This document shows, piece after piece, positions 18,758 to 26,890 of a stretch of DNA of 64,000 bases. A program made the translations under genes and the position numbers. The notes beneath the pieces are model-generated. The model saw nothing but the letters and a program-made list of their open reading frames with translations. It was not told the DNA's origin and searched no databases. The stretch lies in the NCBI GenBank assembly GCA_009929265.1, contig SAAU01000004.1, positions 1 to 64,000 of the forward strand. Reading direction: 5' to 3'. The stretch comes from Alphaproteobacteria bacterium (lineage in GTDB: Bacteria > Pseudomonadota > Alphaproteobacteria > CASFRQ01 > SAAU01). The stretch's first letter is position 1. Each line of letters opens with the position of its first letter.

Positions 18758-19804
18758 TTATTTCAAAAAAAGAGGAACTGATAAAAATAAAAATGAAGCC
18801 CTATTTTCTGTAAAGGCTTCAAAAAAAGGCCCTTTAAAACGCGATAGCGCTTTCACATCTGACAAAGGCGCCGTATAAAGCGACAAGAAAAGCCCCATGA
18901 GTTCCTTTTGTTTTCCTTGAGCTTTAGGGTAAATTTCTCGGCGAATTTTGCCTACCCCTATCGCCTTTTGAAGCGGAAGATGTGCCACACGATAGGCTCT
19001 TAATGTTCGATTACACAGCGGCACGAACGCCTTTCTTGACAAGTTTTGCTTTGCCAAAATCTCTGAAACTTGCTTTTGATAGCCTGCATAATCAAGAGAG
19101 CCAATCAAAACCGAACAAGAATTTTCAACCATTTTTTGCATCCCTTGAAGAAGGGTATATTCCGTCAAAGTGGCCCGTTTTTTATCAAACCCCTCTAGCT
19201 TTGAAAAGGATTTCAAACTTTGCGCGACATTCATCACAGCAGAGACTTCTTTTTCCGTTAACGGTGTTTTATCGTCTTTAGGAAAAACAAATCGCCTGAG
19301 TTTTTTCGAAATAGAGGGAATTGTATAAGTCTTTTTTTCCCTAAAAAGACGATATAAATCGACCTTTTTCTTCTTAAAGACTGTCTCTTTCTTCCCTTTA
19401 TAGAAAGACGGCCACGCCTCTGGCATTAAAGCCACATATAAAGAGGGCGGCAAATCATCCAGGTATTTTTCAGCATATTCTTGAAGTTCTGGGGCAATTC
19501 TGGTCGGTTTTTTCCCGCGCCATTTTTTAATTAAAGGGTGAGAAAGAGTCTTTTCAGAAATAAAAGGCTTTGTGAATAATGACGGAATAATATATTGCTT
19601 ATACGTTTCCGGCATTTTAAGGAAAAGCTCTCGCAAAAGCTCTTCTGTTTTATAATTTTCAGCCCAACTCTTGCCTTTATTTTGTAAAGAAAGAGACTGT
19701 ATCTTGGCATAAATTTTCTCAAAGTCTTGACTTTCATCCTTTGAAAAAGCGGCAAAGCTTCCAAAGAATAAGCAAACAAAAAGAACTTTTCCAAAAAGCT
19801 TCAT
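18758..19804 (-). CDS. Exported protein of unknown function
   Basis: I do not recognise this 348-residue protein. It starts with a signal peptide (MKLFGKVLFVCLFFGSFAAFS), and the remainder is hydrophilic and Lys-rich with no transmembrane segment. Four cysteines are visible (two in the signal peptide, then in NSCSVL and PLCNRT). It is the last of three leftward genes spaced 9-16 bp apart, after a DUF2207 membrane protein and a DUF4139 exported protein. It probably acts with them in the periplasm. GGGGAAAG precedes the ATG. Confidence 0.8.
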   Translation of the reverse strand: MKLFGKVLFVCLFFGSFAAFSKDESQDFEKIYAKIQSLSLQNKGKSWAENYKTEELLRELFLKMPETYKQYIIPSLFTKPFISEKTLSHPLIKKWRGKKPTRIAPELQEYAEKYLDDLPPSLYVALMPEAWPSFYKGKKETVFKKKKVDLYRLFREKKTYTIPSISKKLRRFVFPKDDKTPLTEKEVSAVMNVAQSLKSFSKLEGFDKKRATLTEYTLLQGMQKMVENSCSVLIGSLDYAGYQKQVSEILAKQNLSRKAFVPLCNRTLRAYRVAHLPLQKAIGVGKIRREIYPKAQGKQKELMGLFLSLYTAPLSDVKALSRFKGPFFEAFTENRASFLFLSVPLFLK

Positions 19805-19813
19805 TCTTTCCCC

Positions 19814-21217
19814 TTATTTCTTTTGTATTTCAATTTTAAAGGTCAAGGTTTTGGTTTCTTTTTTCAAAAGAGGAACCTCCCATTCAACCGTATTGGCATC
19901 CACTTTTTTAGACGTTAAACTTTCCGCGCCAATTTTCCAAGAATAGGGAATAAATTGACGAACTTCCACTTGAACAGAAGACTCTTTCGTATTATGAAGC
20001 GTTATTTCAAAAGAAAGCTCATAAAAATTTTTCCCAATTTGCTGAAACGAAGTCCTTTTGGCCTCGGCATACACATCTACAGAAGTTCCGAAATTGATTT
20101 TTCCTTCCTGTCCTAAAGCCAACGCTTGAAGCGTATCTTCTCCAATAAAAAGAGAGGTGCCTTTCTTTTTTTGATAAAGACGGAGTTTTCCTTTTGGAAG
20201 TGTAGCTTGCCCAATTTTTTCATTTTTAAAAAGAAGGACCATTTCTGGGTTTTGATTTTCTTTTTGACGGAATGTCGTTTGCGGATACGTTGAGACAAGA
20301 TTTTCATATCGATACACTTTTTGAACAGGAATTTCTTTATTTTTAAACAAAGAAATTTGTTTCTTTTCCATAGGAAGAAGGGTTTGTTCCCCTTGAAGAT
20401 GGTAGACCGTATAATCGGACATTTTTTCCAAAACGGGAGCTCGGCTTTCAAAACCACGACTTTCTTTTACATCCATTTCTCGCATAACCATTCTGCTATT
20501 TAAAGAGGGGGATGAAAAATGCACTCTTCCCGAAACCAAAGAAACTTTTGCCTTTTTAAAAGGAGTGTCGGTGTTGTTGTAAAGCGATACGTCCCCTGAC
20601 AAAATAAGAGATTTATCATCCTTTGCCAGTTGTCCCACATAATTTGTATCAAAAGATAAACCTTGCGTTAAATAGGTAATCTTAAACGGCACTCTTAAAG
20701 CTGATGTTTGTATCTCTGTTTTAAAAGAAAGGGTCGGTTTTTCTTTTAAGCCTTTTGGAATGTCATAAAAAACAATTTTATCGGATGAAGGACTTTCAAT
20801 TCTATCCTTTATCTTTACCAAAGGATGATACCTCTCACTTGAAGCAAGCAAAATTCCTTTTTCGGCAAAAACTTCTCCTGTTCGAGGGTTCGTCCTTAAA
20901 ACCCCCACGGTTTCCCCCGTCAAGTATCTTAACAAAGCCTCTCTTGAAAGAACATCATACTTATAATTTTGCTCTAAAACAGATCCTTCCTTAAAATCAA
21001 CTTGAACAGACTCTGGAATAATAAAATTCGACACCGATTCAAATTCAATTGTTTTTTCACCTTTGCTCGCATCAACCCATCTTGAATCTTCAACGAGTCC
21101 CCTATCTTGCTCATAGACCGCAAGGTGAAGTGAATCTCTTTCCGATTCTGGCAAAATAAGAGGATCTGCTAAAGCAGGTAGCGCCCCTAATAACAATCCT
21201 AAAAAAACAAATTTCAT
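19814..21217 (-). CDS. Exported DUF4139-type protein
   Basis: This 467-residue protein has a signal peptide (MKFVFLGLLLGALPALA) and a beta-rich body. It resembles proteins with the DUF4139 domain: near the N-terminus, LAVYEQDRGLVEDSRWVDASKG, and near residue 190 the LTQGLSFDTNYVGQL region. The C-terminal 100 residues resemble the conserved FEITLHNTKESSVQVEVRQ part, where the family describes an immunoglobulin-like fold. Its function is unknown. It sits between a DUF2207 membrane protein and an unknown exported protein in one operon. AGGGAG precedes the ATG. Confidence 0.78.
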   Translation of the reverse strand: MKFVFLGLLLGALPALADPLILPESERDSLHLAVYEQDRGLVEDSRWVDASKGEKTIEFESVSNFIIPESVQVDFKEGSVLEQNYKYDVLSREALLRYLTGETVGVLRTNPRTGEVFAEKGILLASSERYHPLVKIKDRIESPSSDKIVFYDIPKGLKEKPTLSFKTEIQTSALRVPFKITYLTQGLSFDTNYVGQLAKDDKSLILSGDVSLYNNTDTPFKKAKVSLVSGRVHFSSPSLNSRMVMREMDVKESRGFESRAPVLEKMSDYTVYHLQGEQTLLPMEKKQISLFKNKEIPVQKVYRYENLVSTYPQTTFRQKENQNPEMVLLFKNEKIGQATLPKGKLRLYQKKKGTSLFIGEDTLQALALGQEGKINFGTSVDVYAEAKRTSFQQIGKNFYELSFEITLHNTKESSVQVEVRQFIPYSWKIGAESLTSKKVDANTVEWEVPLLKKETKTLTFKIEIQKK

Positions 21218-21233
21218 TTTTTCTCTCCCTTTT

Positions 21234-23345
21234 TTATAAATCCTTGTTTTCTTTGCCTTCTAAAGAAGCCATAAGATCCAAAATAAACTCTTTAGAAAAA
21301 TCTTGCGTCCCGTCATACCAAGACGGTGTCGTTTTCAAATCCTTAAAACGAGCGCTCCACTGTTCTTGAACCCCTAAGGCTATCGCAAAAGGCAAATGTT
21401 TTTCAAAAACTTTTTGCTCATCAATTTTTCTTTTTGAAGAAAGATACCCCTCCAACACAGGTTGGGACAAATACGCTTTATACCCTTCTGTCATAGCTTT
21501 AACTTCTTTTTGGAAAGAAGACGGCATTCTAAATAACCAATAAGCCCCCATAATCCCGCCAGCCATTAAAGGCAAACAAAGAACAGAAACTATAAACATA
21601 GGCATTAAGGAAAACGCCTTGACTGAAAGGGCCACGATTCCCGCTTCTAAAAGCAAAAGAGCCCCCGCAAAAAAGACTTTCCTTTTCGTTTTAAGAAAGA
21701 AAGGAATGCTCTCTTCTGCCATTTTTGCGCCCCCTAAAAGGAGACTACAGCCCAACAGAGAAAATAAAAGATTTTCGTAAAAATACTCTGTTGAAAGCGC
21801 CATTCCTATCCATGTTGCAACAAACAACCCGACACCAAAGTAAAAATAGAATTGATTAAAGGCAAACCCTTTTTGATTAAGCTCATAGGTTAAATCAATC
21901 GGCGCCTTTTTCATAAAATCACTTTCAAGAGATTCTCTTTTTTCCCGAGAAAGGAATAGGGAAATTTGCTTTCTTTTAAACAAAGTTTTTTTCAAAGCCT
22001 TCTCAGCTTTGGAAAGAGAATTCTGCTCTTTTTTGCCTTTTTCTAAGAAAAGTCCTTGTGCCGTTTCCTTTATATAAAAAGTCCCTTTGGATGCCAAAGA
22101 AATCAAAGCCAAAGCAAAACTTGTTTTATCTAATTTCTTCAAAAGCGCATATTGAAGCGCAAGAGGGGAAAGTCCCCCACGCCTTAAAGAAACTTTTTTT
22201 GTTTGCTTTTTTAGATTTAAAAAGGAAGCCGCATAATAAAGGAACCCAATAAGCATTCCTAAAAGAGCAATGACAAAAGAGAGTTTCTTTTTCAAAAATA
22301 ACCCCACTTTATCTCTTAACGAAAAGGCAGGCAAAGCCCCCTTTGAAAAAGCAACATCAATCGAAAATGGCGTATGGGCAGGCAATGGGTATTCCACCAA
22401 ATAGCTTAAATTTCCATATTTATCTTGAACACGTTTAAAAAATCCTTCAATTTTTTTGCCTTTTAAATACCCATTTTGCATTAAAATTTTTGCAGGTTTT
22501 GGGAAATAAACCAAGACCATTGTGTTTTCGATTGGATACATTAAATCCTTTCCAAAAACAGTCCAAAAGAGGCGATTATACTCCGCTTCTTCTTTAATAA
22601 AGTCAGGAATAAAATATCGAATCGTATAAATATGAAGTCCCGGGGTTATTTTTTGAAAAGGATTTCCAATAGTTAAACGTTCAAAGCCGTTCACTTGCTC
22701 TCTTTGATAGGCAACATCTTGTCCATTTAATTGCACCTCAAACGCCTTTGGAAGAAGATGTTCTTCCTCTCCAAAAGGCAGCTTCAAAGAAAGGGGAATA
22801 TCCCTCACAAACTTAAAATTTTCATCTGTGACAATGGTTTGAAATTCCTCTTCCACCCAAAGACCCCGATTAGCCAAGACATGCAAGGAGGTGACAACAG
22901 AGGGAAAATGTTGAACAAAAACAGCCTGATAACTTCCTCCAACGGGGGTGAACGCCTCAATATATTTCTTTTTATCTGCTTTAAGAGGAGCGGTTGTTTT
23001 CTTATGAATGACTTGTATATTTGAAGAGGATTCTTTTCTTTTTTGATCTTTTTCAATTTCTTTTAAGGTTTGTTCCAAAGAAGAAAGCCCCTTGCCTTTT
23101 TTTACCCCTTGAACAGGGATTGTTTTTCCAACCCCAACCATAGGCTTGCCCTTAAAGGCATACTTCATAATTTCGTTAAAATTTTTGGGTTCTGGATTGG
23201 GATTGTTTCTTCTTTGTTCAACCGAAACCAAACTTGGATCTGGAGTTGCGGGAGGTTGAATTTTAAGATTTGCTTTAGCGACGTTGCCTTCAATAGCAAT
23301 AAAAACAAACACCCCAACCAAAAAAGAAAAATATCTTCTTATCAT
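21234..23345 (-). CDS. DUF2207-type membrane protein
   Basis: This 703-residue protein has a signal peptide, a Pro/Lys-rich linker and an extracytoplasmic domain (about 140-350) whose layout matches DUF2207 proteins. That domain contains FQTIVTDENFKFVRDIPLSLKLPFG and LHIYTIRYFIP. A transmembrane helix near 355-375, a cytosolic region, four closely spaced hydrophobic segments (about 495-610) and a cytosolic tail follow. Tails of this family commonly include a WYDG-type motif, seen here as PSWYDG. No enzymatic role is established. It is first in a three-gene envelope operon with the DUF4139 protein and an unknown exported protein. Confidence 0.78.
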   Translation of the reverse strand: MIRRYFSFLVGVFVFIAIEGNVAKANLKIQPPATPDPSLVSVEQRRNNPNPEPKNFNEIMKYAFKGKPMVGVGKTIPVQGVKKGKGLSSLEQTLKEIEKDQKRKESSSNIQVIHKKTTAPLKADKKKYIEAFTPVGGSYQAVFVQHFPSVVTSLHVLANRGLWVEEEFQTIVTDENFKFVRDIPLSLKLPFGEEEHLLPKAFEVQLNGQDVAYQREQVNGFERLTIGNPFQKITPGLHIYTIRYFIPDFIKEEAEYNRLFWTVFGKDLMYPIENTMVLVYFPKPAKILMQNGYLKGKKIEGFFKRVQDKYGNLSYLVEYPLPAHTPFSIDVAFSKGALPAFSLRDKVGLFLKKKLSFVIALLGMLIGFLYYAASFLNLKKQTKKVSLRRGGLSPLALQYALLKKLDKTSFALALISLASKGTFYIKETAQGLFLEKGKKEQNSLSKAEKALKKTLFKRKQISLFLSREKRESLESDFMKKAPIDLTYELNQKGFAFNQFYFYFGVGLFVATWIGMALSTEYFYENLLFSLLGCSLLLGGAKMAEESIPFFLKTKRKVFFAGALLLLEAGIVALSVKAFSLMPMFIVSVLCLPLMAGGIMGAYWLFRMPSSFQKEVKAMTEGYKAYLSQPVLEGYLSSKRKIDEQKVFEKHLPFAIALGVQEQWSARFKDLKTTPSWYDGTQDFSKEFILDLMASLEGKENKDL

Positions 23346-23473
23346 TAACTTTTCACCTTAATTTCTTTTTCTTTATTTTGTAGCACATTCTTAAAGGGGG
23401 TTCAATCTTCTTCATAAACAATCTCAAAAAAAACATTTCTTTTGGTTTTTAATATAAATAAAAAAATATCCTA

Positions 23474-23501
23474 TTGAAAAAGAAAAAGGACTTGTTATAC
23501 T
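23474..23501 (+). promoter_or_regulatory. Promoter of glgC
   Basis: TTGAAA at 23474-23479 and TATACT at 23496-23501 have a 16-bp spacer, about 30 bp before the glgC start. Confidence 0.6.
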
Positions 23502-23532
23502 GGCTTTGATAAAACTTTTAAGGGAGAAAAGT

Positions 23533-24801
23533 ATGTCTGAAGAAGTAAACATTACAACAGCTCTTAAAGAAACCCTCGTCCTTGTCTTGGCAGGGGGAAA
23601 AGGGTCTCGCTTAAAGCAGTTGACGGATCATCAATCCAAACCTGCAGTTCCCTTTGGAGGGAAATTTAGAATTATCGATTTTCCCCTCTCAAATTGTCTT
23701 AACTCCGGTTTACGTCGTATTGGTGTTTTAACACAGTATAAAGCCCATTCTTTAATCCAGCATTTACAACATGGCTGGAATTTTTTACGTCCAGAACTTA
23801 ATGAATTTATTGAAATTTGGCCCGCTCAACAGCAAACAGATGAGGCTTGCTGGTATAAAGGAACGGCCGATGCGGTTTTCCAAAATATTGAAACCATTGA
23901 AGAGCATCATCCAAAATATCTCCTGATTTTAGCAGGGGATCATGTTTATAAACAAGATTATAGCAAAATGCTTTTGGATCATATTCAAAACGGAGCTGAT
24001 GCCACAATTTCTTGCGTTGAAGTGCCTCTTAAAAAGGCAAAATCTTTTGGGGTGATGGGCATTGATGCCAAACGGCGCGTGACAAGTTTTCTTGAAAAAC
24101 CCGAAAATCCGCCTTCTATTCCAGGAGATGAGACGCATGCCTTAGCCAGTATGGGCATTTACATTTTTAATACCGATTTTTTAATCCCTCTTTTGAAAGA
24201 AGATGCATTAGATAAAACTTCCCACAATGATTTTGGGAAAAATATTATTCCTTCTTTAATTGGAAAAGCAAAACTTTTAGCACACCCCTTCTCCAAAAGC
24301 TGTATTCAAACACAGGGCTGTGATTGTTATTGGCGTGATGTGGGAACGCTTGATTCTTATTTTGAAGCCAACCAAGATTTAACAAGTGTTGTGCCAGCTT
24401 TGGATTTATATGATGATCTTTGGCCTATTTGGAGCTTTCAAGAACAACTTCCTGCCGCCAAATTTGTTTTTAATGAAGAACAACGACACGGTTATGCCAT
24501 TGACTCTCTGGTTTCTCCAGGGTGCATTATCTCTGGCGGCGCGGTAGAGCGTTCTCTTCTTTTTTCAAAAGTCTTTATTCATTCAAGGGCACAAGTTGAA
24601 GAATGCGTTATCTTACATGGGTGTGATATTCATCGAGAAGCCAAGCTTCGTCGCGTTATTTTGGATGAAAATTGCCACATTCCAGCAAAAATGGAAATTG
24701 GATTTAATTTGGAGGAAGATGCCAAATATTTTGAAGTTTCCGAAAACGGCGTTGTCCTCGTCACGCGGGATGCTTTGGAAAAACGATTGGCTAAAAATTA
24801 A
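23533..24801 (+). CDS. glgC: Glucose-1-phosphate adenylyltransferase
   Basis: This 422-residue enzyme makes ADP-glucose, the committed glycogen precursor, from ATP and glucose 1-phosphate. It shows the nucleotide-binding LVLAGGKGSRLKQLT, SKPAVPFGGKFRIIDF, the WYKGTADAV region, the ILAGDHVYKQDY motif with its catalytic aspartate, and FLEKPENPP. The C-terminal left-handed beta-helix region is present. I chose the ATG at 23533 after AGGGAG; an upstream in-frame TTG at 23506 overlaps the promoter. It stands alone, with no other glg genes in the window, and has its own promoter and terminator. Confidence 0.95.
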   Translation: MSEEVNITTALKETLVLVLAGGKGSRLKQLTDHQSKPAVPFGGKFRIIDFPLSNCLNSGLRRIGVLTQYKAHSLIQHLQHGWNFLRPELNEFIEIWPAQQQTDEACWYKGTADAVFQNIETIEEHHPKYLLILAGDHVYKQDYSKMLLDHIQNGADATISCVEVPLKKAKSFGVMGIDAKRRVTSFLEKPENPPSIPGDETHALASMGIYIFNTDFLIPLLKEDALDKTSHNDFGKNIIPSLIGKAKLLAHPFSKSCIQTQGCDCYWRDVGTLDSYFEANQDLTSVVPALDLYDDLWPIWSFQEQLPAAKFVFNEEQRHGYAIDSLVSPGCIISGGAVERSLLFSKVFIHSRAQVEECVILHGCDIHREAKLRRVILDENCHIPAKMEIGFNLEEDAKYFEVSENGVVLVTRDALEKRLAKN

Positions 24802-24823
24802 ACTTTAACTTTATTTTTAATCT

Positions 24824-24856
24824 AAGAGCTCTTTTTTATGAAGGAGCTCTTTTTAT
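24824..24856 (+). terminator. Intrinsic terminator of glgC
   Basis: AAGAGCTC at 24824-24831 pairs with GAGCTCTT at 24844-24851, followed by TTTTATTTT. Confidence 0.85.
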
Positions 24857-24863
24857 TTTCAAA

Positions 24864-24892
24864 TTGATTTCAAAGTTAAAAAAGATTATAAA
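24864..24892 (+). promoter_or_regulatory. Promoter of the Ddl-like/MurF-like module
   Basis: TTGATT at 24864-24869 and TATAAA at 24887-24892 are spaced by 17 bp, about 40 bp before the first gene of the module. It lies directly after the glgC terminator. Confidence 0.55.
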
Positions 24893-24933
24893 AAAGAATA
24901 TATTTTTAAGATAATTTAATTAAAGGAATTAAA

Positions 24934-26121
24934 ATGCAAAGAAAAAAAATTGCTGTCTTTTTTGGGGGAAAATCCTTTGAACACGATGTCAGCATTATCA
25001 CAGGAATTGATGTTGTTTTATCTCTTGATTCAACAAAATACGACCCTTTCCCGGTTTATGTTGATTTGGACGGCGTTTGGTGGACGGGACGCGCCTTACT
25101 TGACAAGAAAAACTATCATTTAACAGATGACGTCAAGAAAACCCTTTCAAAAGTTTCCCTTCATGTGGGTGAAAATTCTTTTTATTTGGAGTCAAAAGGC
25201 ACTTTTTTTAAAAAAGCTCAACAATTTCCGCTTGATTTAATTTTTCCTGCTTTTCATGGCGATTATGGCGAGGATGGAAAGTTTCAAGGCTTGTGTGAAA
25301 TGTCTGGCATTCCTTATGCCGGGGGACGCGTGTTATCTTCGGCTTTGTTTATGAATAAATCTGCAACAAAGGCTCTTTTGAAAGAAAAAGGCATTCCCGT
25401 TTTGAAAGATGAGGTTATCCAAAAACCAACCTCCTCTCTTTTTGATATTGATGTTTTGGCAAAAGAGGTTTCCCTCCCCTTTCCTTTAATTGTAAAGCCA
25501 AATACGTTAGGCAGCAGTGTCGGGGTGTTGAAAGCCGATGATATAGAAGGCTTGAAACAGGGCCTTTTAAACGTTTTTGCATTGGGAGATGACGCCCTTA
25601 TCGAACCTTTTGTTGATAATTTGGAAGAATATAATATCTCTGTGACACAAGCCTTTGGAGAAGCTCAAACCTCTGTCATTGAACGGCCTTTAAAAGATAA
25701 AAGTGCTTTCTTAGGCTTTCATGAAAAATATTTGGCCGCAGGGGGCACAAAGGGGACAAAATCCGCCTCTACAAATAAAGACGGCCTTTTGGCGTTAACC
25801 CGTGTATTTAATCCAGAGGAACTTACCAAAGAAGAAACAGCTCATATTCAAGAGTGGGCCAAAAAAGCCTTCCTTTCTCTTAATACAAAAGGGGTTGTTC
25901 GCATTGATTTTATGTGCAACAGTAAAACGCGAGAGCTCTATTTAGGCGAAGTCAACACCATTCCTGGCTCCTTTGCCTATTATTTGTGGGAAGCCTCTCA
26001 CCCTAAAAAACCTTATACAGAGCTTCTTTCTGCGTTAATTGAAGAAGGATTTAATGAAGCCAAAAAGAAGAAAAGCTTTTCTTTAAGCGCCAGTCACAGT
26101 TTAATTTTTAATCGCCCTTAA
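24934..26121 (+). CDS. D-alanine--D-alanine ligase-like ATP-grasp enzyme
   Basis: This 395-residue enzyme has the N-terminal GGKSFEHDVSIITG with the glutamate used for the first D-Ala. Further conserved blocks are FPAFHGDYGEDGKFQGLCE, KPNTLGSSVGV with the substrate-loop serines, RIDFM and the metal-binding EVNTIPGSFAYYLW. The last motif differs from the EVNTSPGMT of typical DdlA/DdlB, and the protein is longer than the usual 300-360 residues. The C-terminal substrate may therefore not be plain D-Ala; that is inference. It is first in an operon with an alpha/beta hydrolase and a membrane MurF-like ligase and lies outside any mur-fts cluster. It could be the main Ddl or a second, specialised one. 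Confidence 0.85.
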   Translation: MQRKKIAVFFGGKSFEHDVSIITGIDVVLSLDSTKYDPFPVYVDLDGVWWTGRALLDKKNYHLTDDVKKTLSKVSLHVGENSFYLESKGTFFKKAQQFPLDLIFPAFHGDYGEDGKFQGLCEMSGIPYAGGRVLSSALFMNKSATKALLKEKGIPVLKDEVIQKPTSSLFDIDVLAKEVSLPFPLIVKPNTLGSSVGVLKADDIEGLKQGLLNVFALGDDALIEPFVDNLEEYNISVTQAFGEAQTSVIERPLKDKSAFLGFHEKYLAAGGTKGTKSASTNKDGLLALTRVFNPEELTKEETAHIQEWAKKAFLSLNTKGVVRIDFMCNSKTRELYLGEVNTIPGSFAYYLWEASHPKKPYTELLSALIEEGFNEAKKKKSFSLSASHSLIFNRP

Positions 26122-26143
26122 TTCTAAAGCTTTTAAGGAAAAA

Positions 26144-26872
26144 ATGATGTATGTTCACGCTCTTCCCTCTCCTCAAAAAACAACAAAACGCCTTGTTTTT
26201 TTGCATGGATGGGACGTTTCTTCAGACACCCTTCTTCCGCTGGCCTCCCTTTTTCAAGACGAGGCAGAGGTTCTGCTTCTTGACTTACCCGGATTTGGAA
26301 AAACCCCTGCCCCTTTAAAAGTTTATGGGACAGAAGATTATGCTAAAGAAGTGGCTGATTTCATCAAAACCCTCCCTCCAAAAGATACTTTTGTTTTGGG
26401 GCATTCCTTTGGTGGGCGCGTATGCATTCAGCTGGGGGCGTTATTTCCCGACCTTATAAAAGGACTTGTCCTCATTGCAGGGGCTGGCTTGCCTTATGAT
26501 TACACCTTGGGCTTTCGGATAAAGGCCTTTTTTATAAAAACCTTAAGTAAAATTTATAAGAAAATTCCGTTTTTGCCCCCGCTTCATTTGGGAAGTGCCG
26601 ACTATCAGGCTGCCAAAGGCATTATGCGCTCGATTTTTGTTAAAACAATTAAGGAAGATTTGTCTTCAAAAGCAACACAGGTCACCCTCAACACTCTTTT
26701 AATTTATGGAAAGGAAGATACGGCGACTCCTGCCTCTTTTGGGCAAAGGTATCACCATCTTATCCCCTCTTCAAAACTTTGTTTGCTTGATTATCAAAAT
26801 CATTATACTCTTCTTTTTGAAGGCAAGCAGCAAACAGCTTTTTTTATTCGCTCTTTCTTAAATTCATTCTAA
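26144..26872 (+). CDS. Alpha/beta hydrolase in the Ddl/MurF-like module
   Basis: This 242-residue protein has an alpha/beta-hydrolase fold. It shows the oxyanion region FLHGWD, the nucleophile elbow GHSFGG with S88, an acid in LIYGKEDTATP and a histidine in NHYTLLF, so the triad looks complete. No signal peptide is present, so it should be cytosolic. The substrate is unknown. Its position between a Ddl-like ligase and a MurF-like ligase, 22 and 18 bp from each, suggests action on the same peptide or ester intermediate. AAGGAA precedes the ATG. Confidence 0.85.
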   Translation: MMYVHALPSPQKTTKRLVFLHGWDVSSDTLLPLASLFQDEAEVLLLDLPGFGKTPAPLKVYGTEDYAKEVADFIKTLPPKDTFVLGHSFGGRVCIQLGALFPDLIKGLVLIAGAGLPYDYTLGFRIKAFFIKTLSKIYKKIPFLPPLHLGSADYQAAKGIMRSIFVKTIKEDLSSKATQVTLNTLLIYGKEDTATPASFGQRYHHLIPSSKLCLLDYQNHYTLLFEGKQQTAFFIRSFLNSF

Positions 26873-26890
26873 ATAATAAGGATTTGTTTT

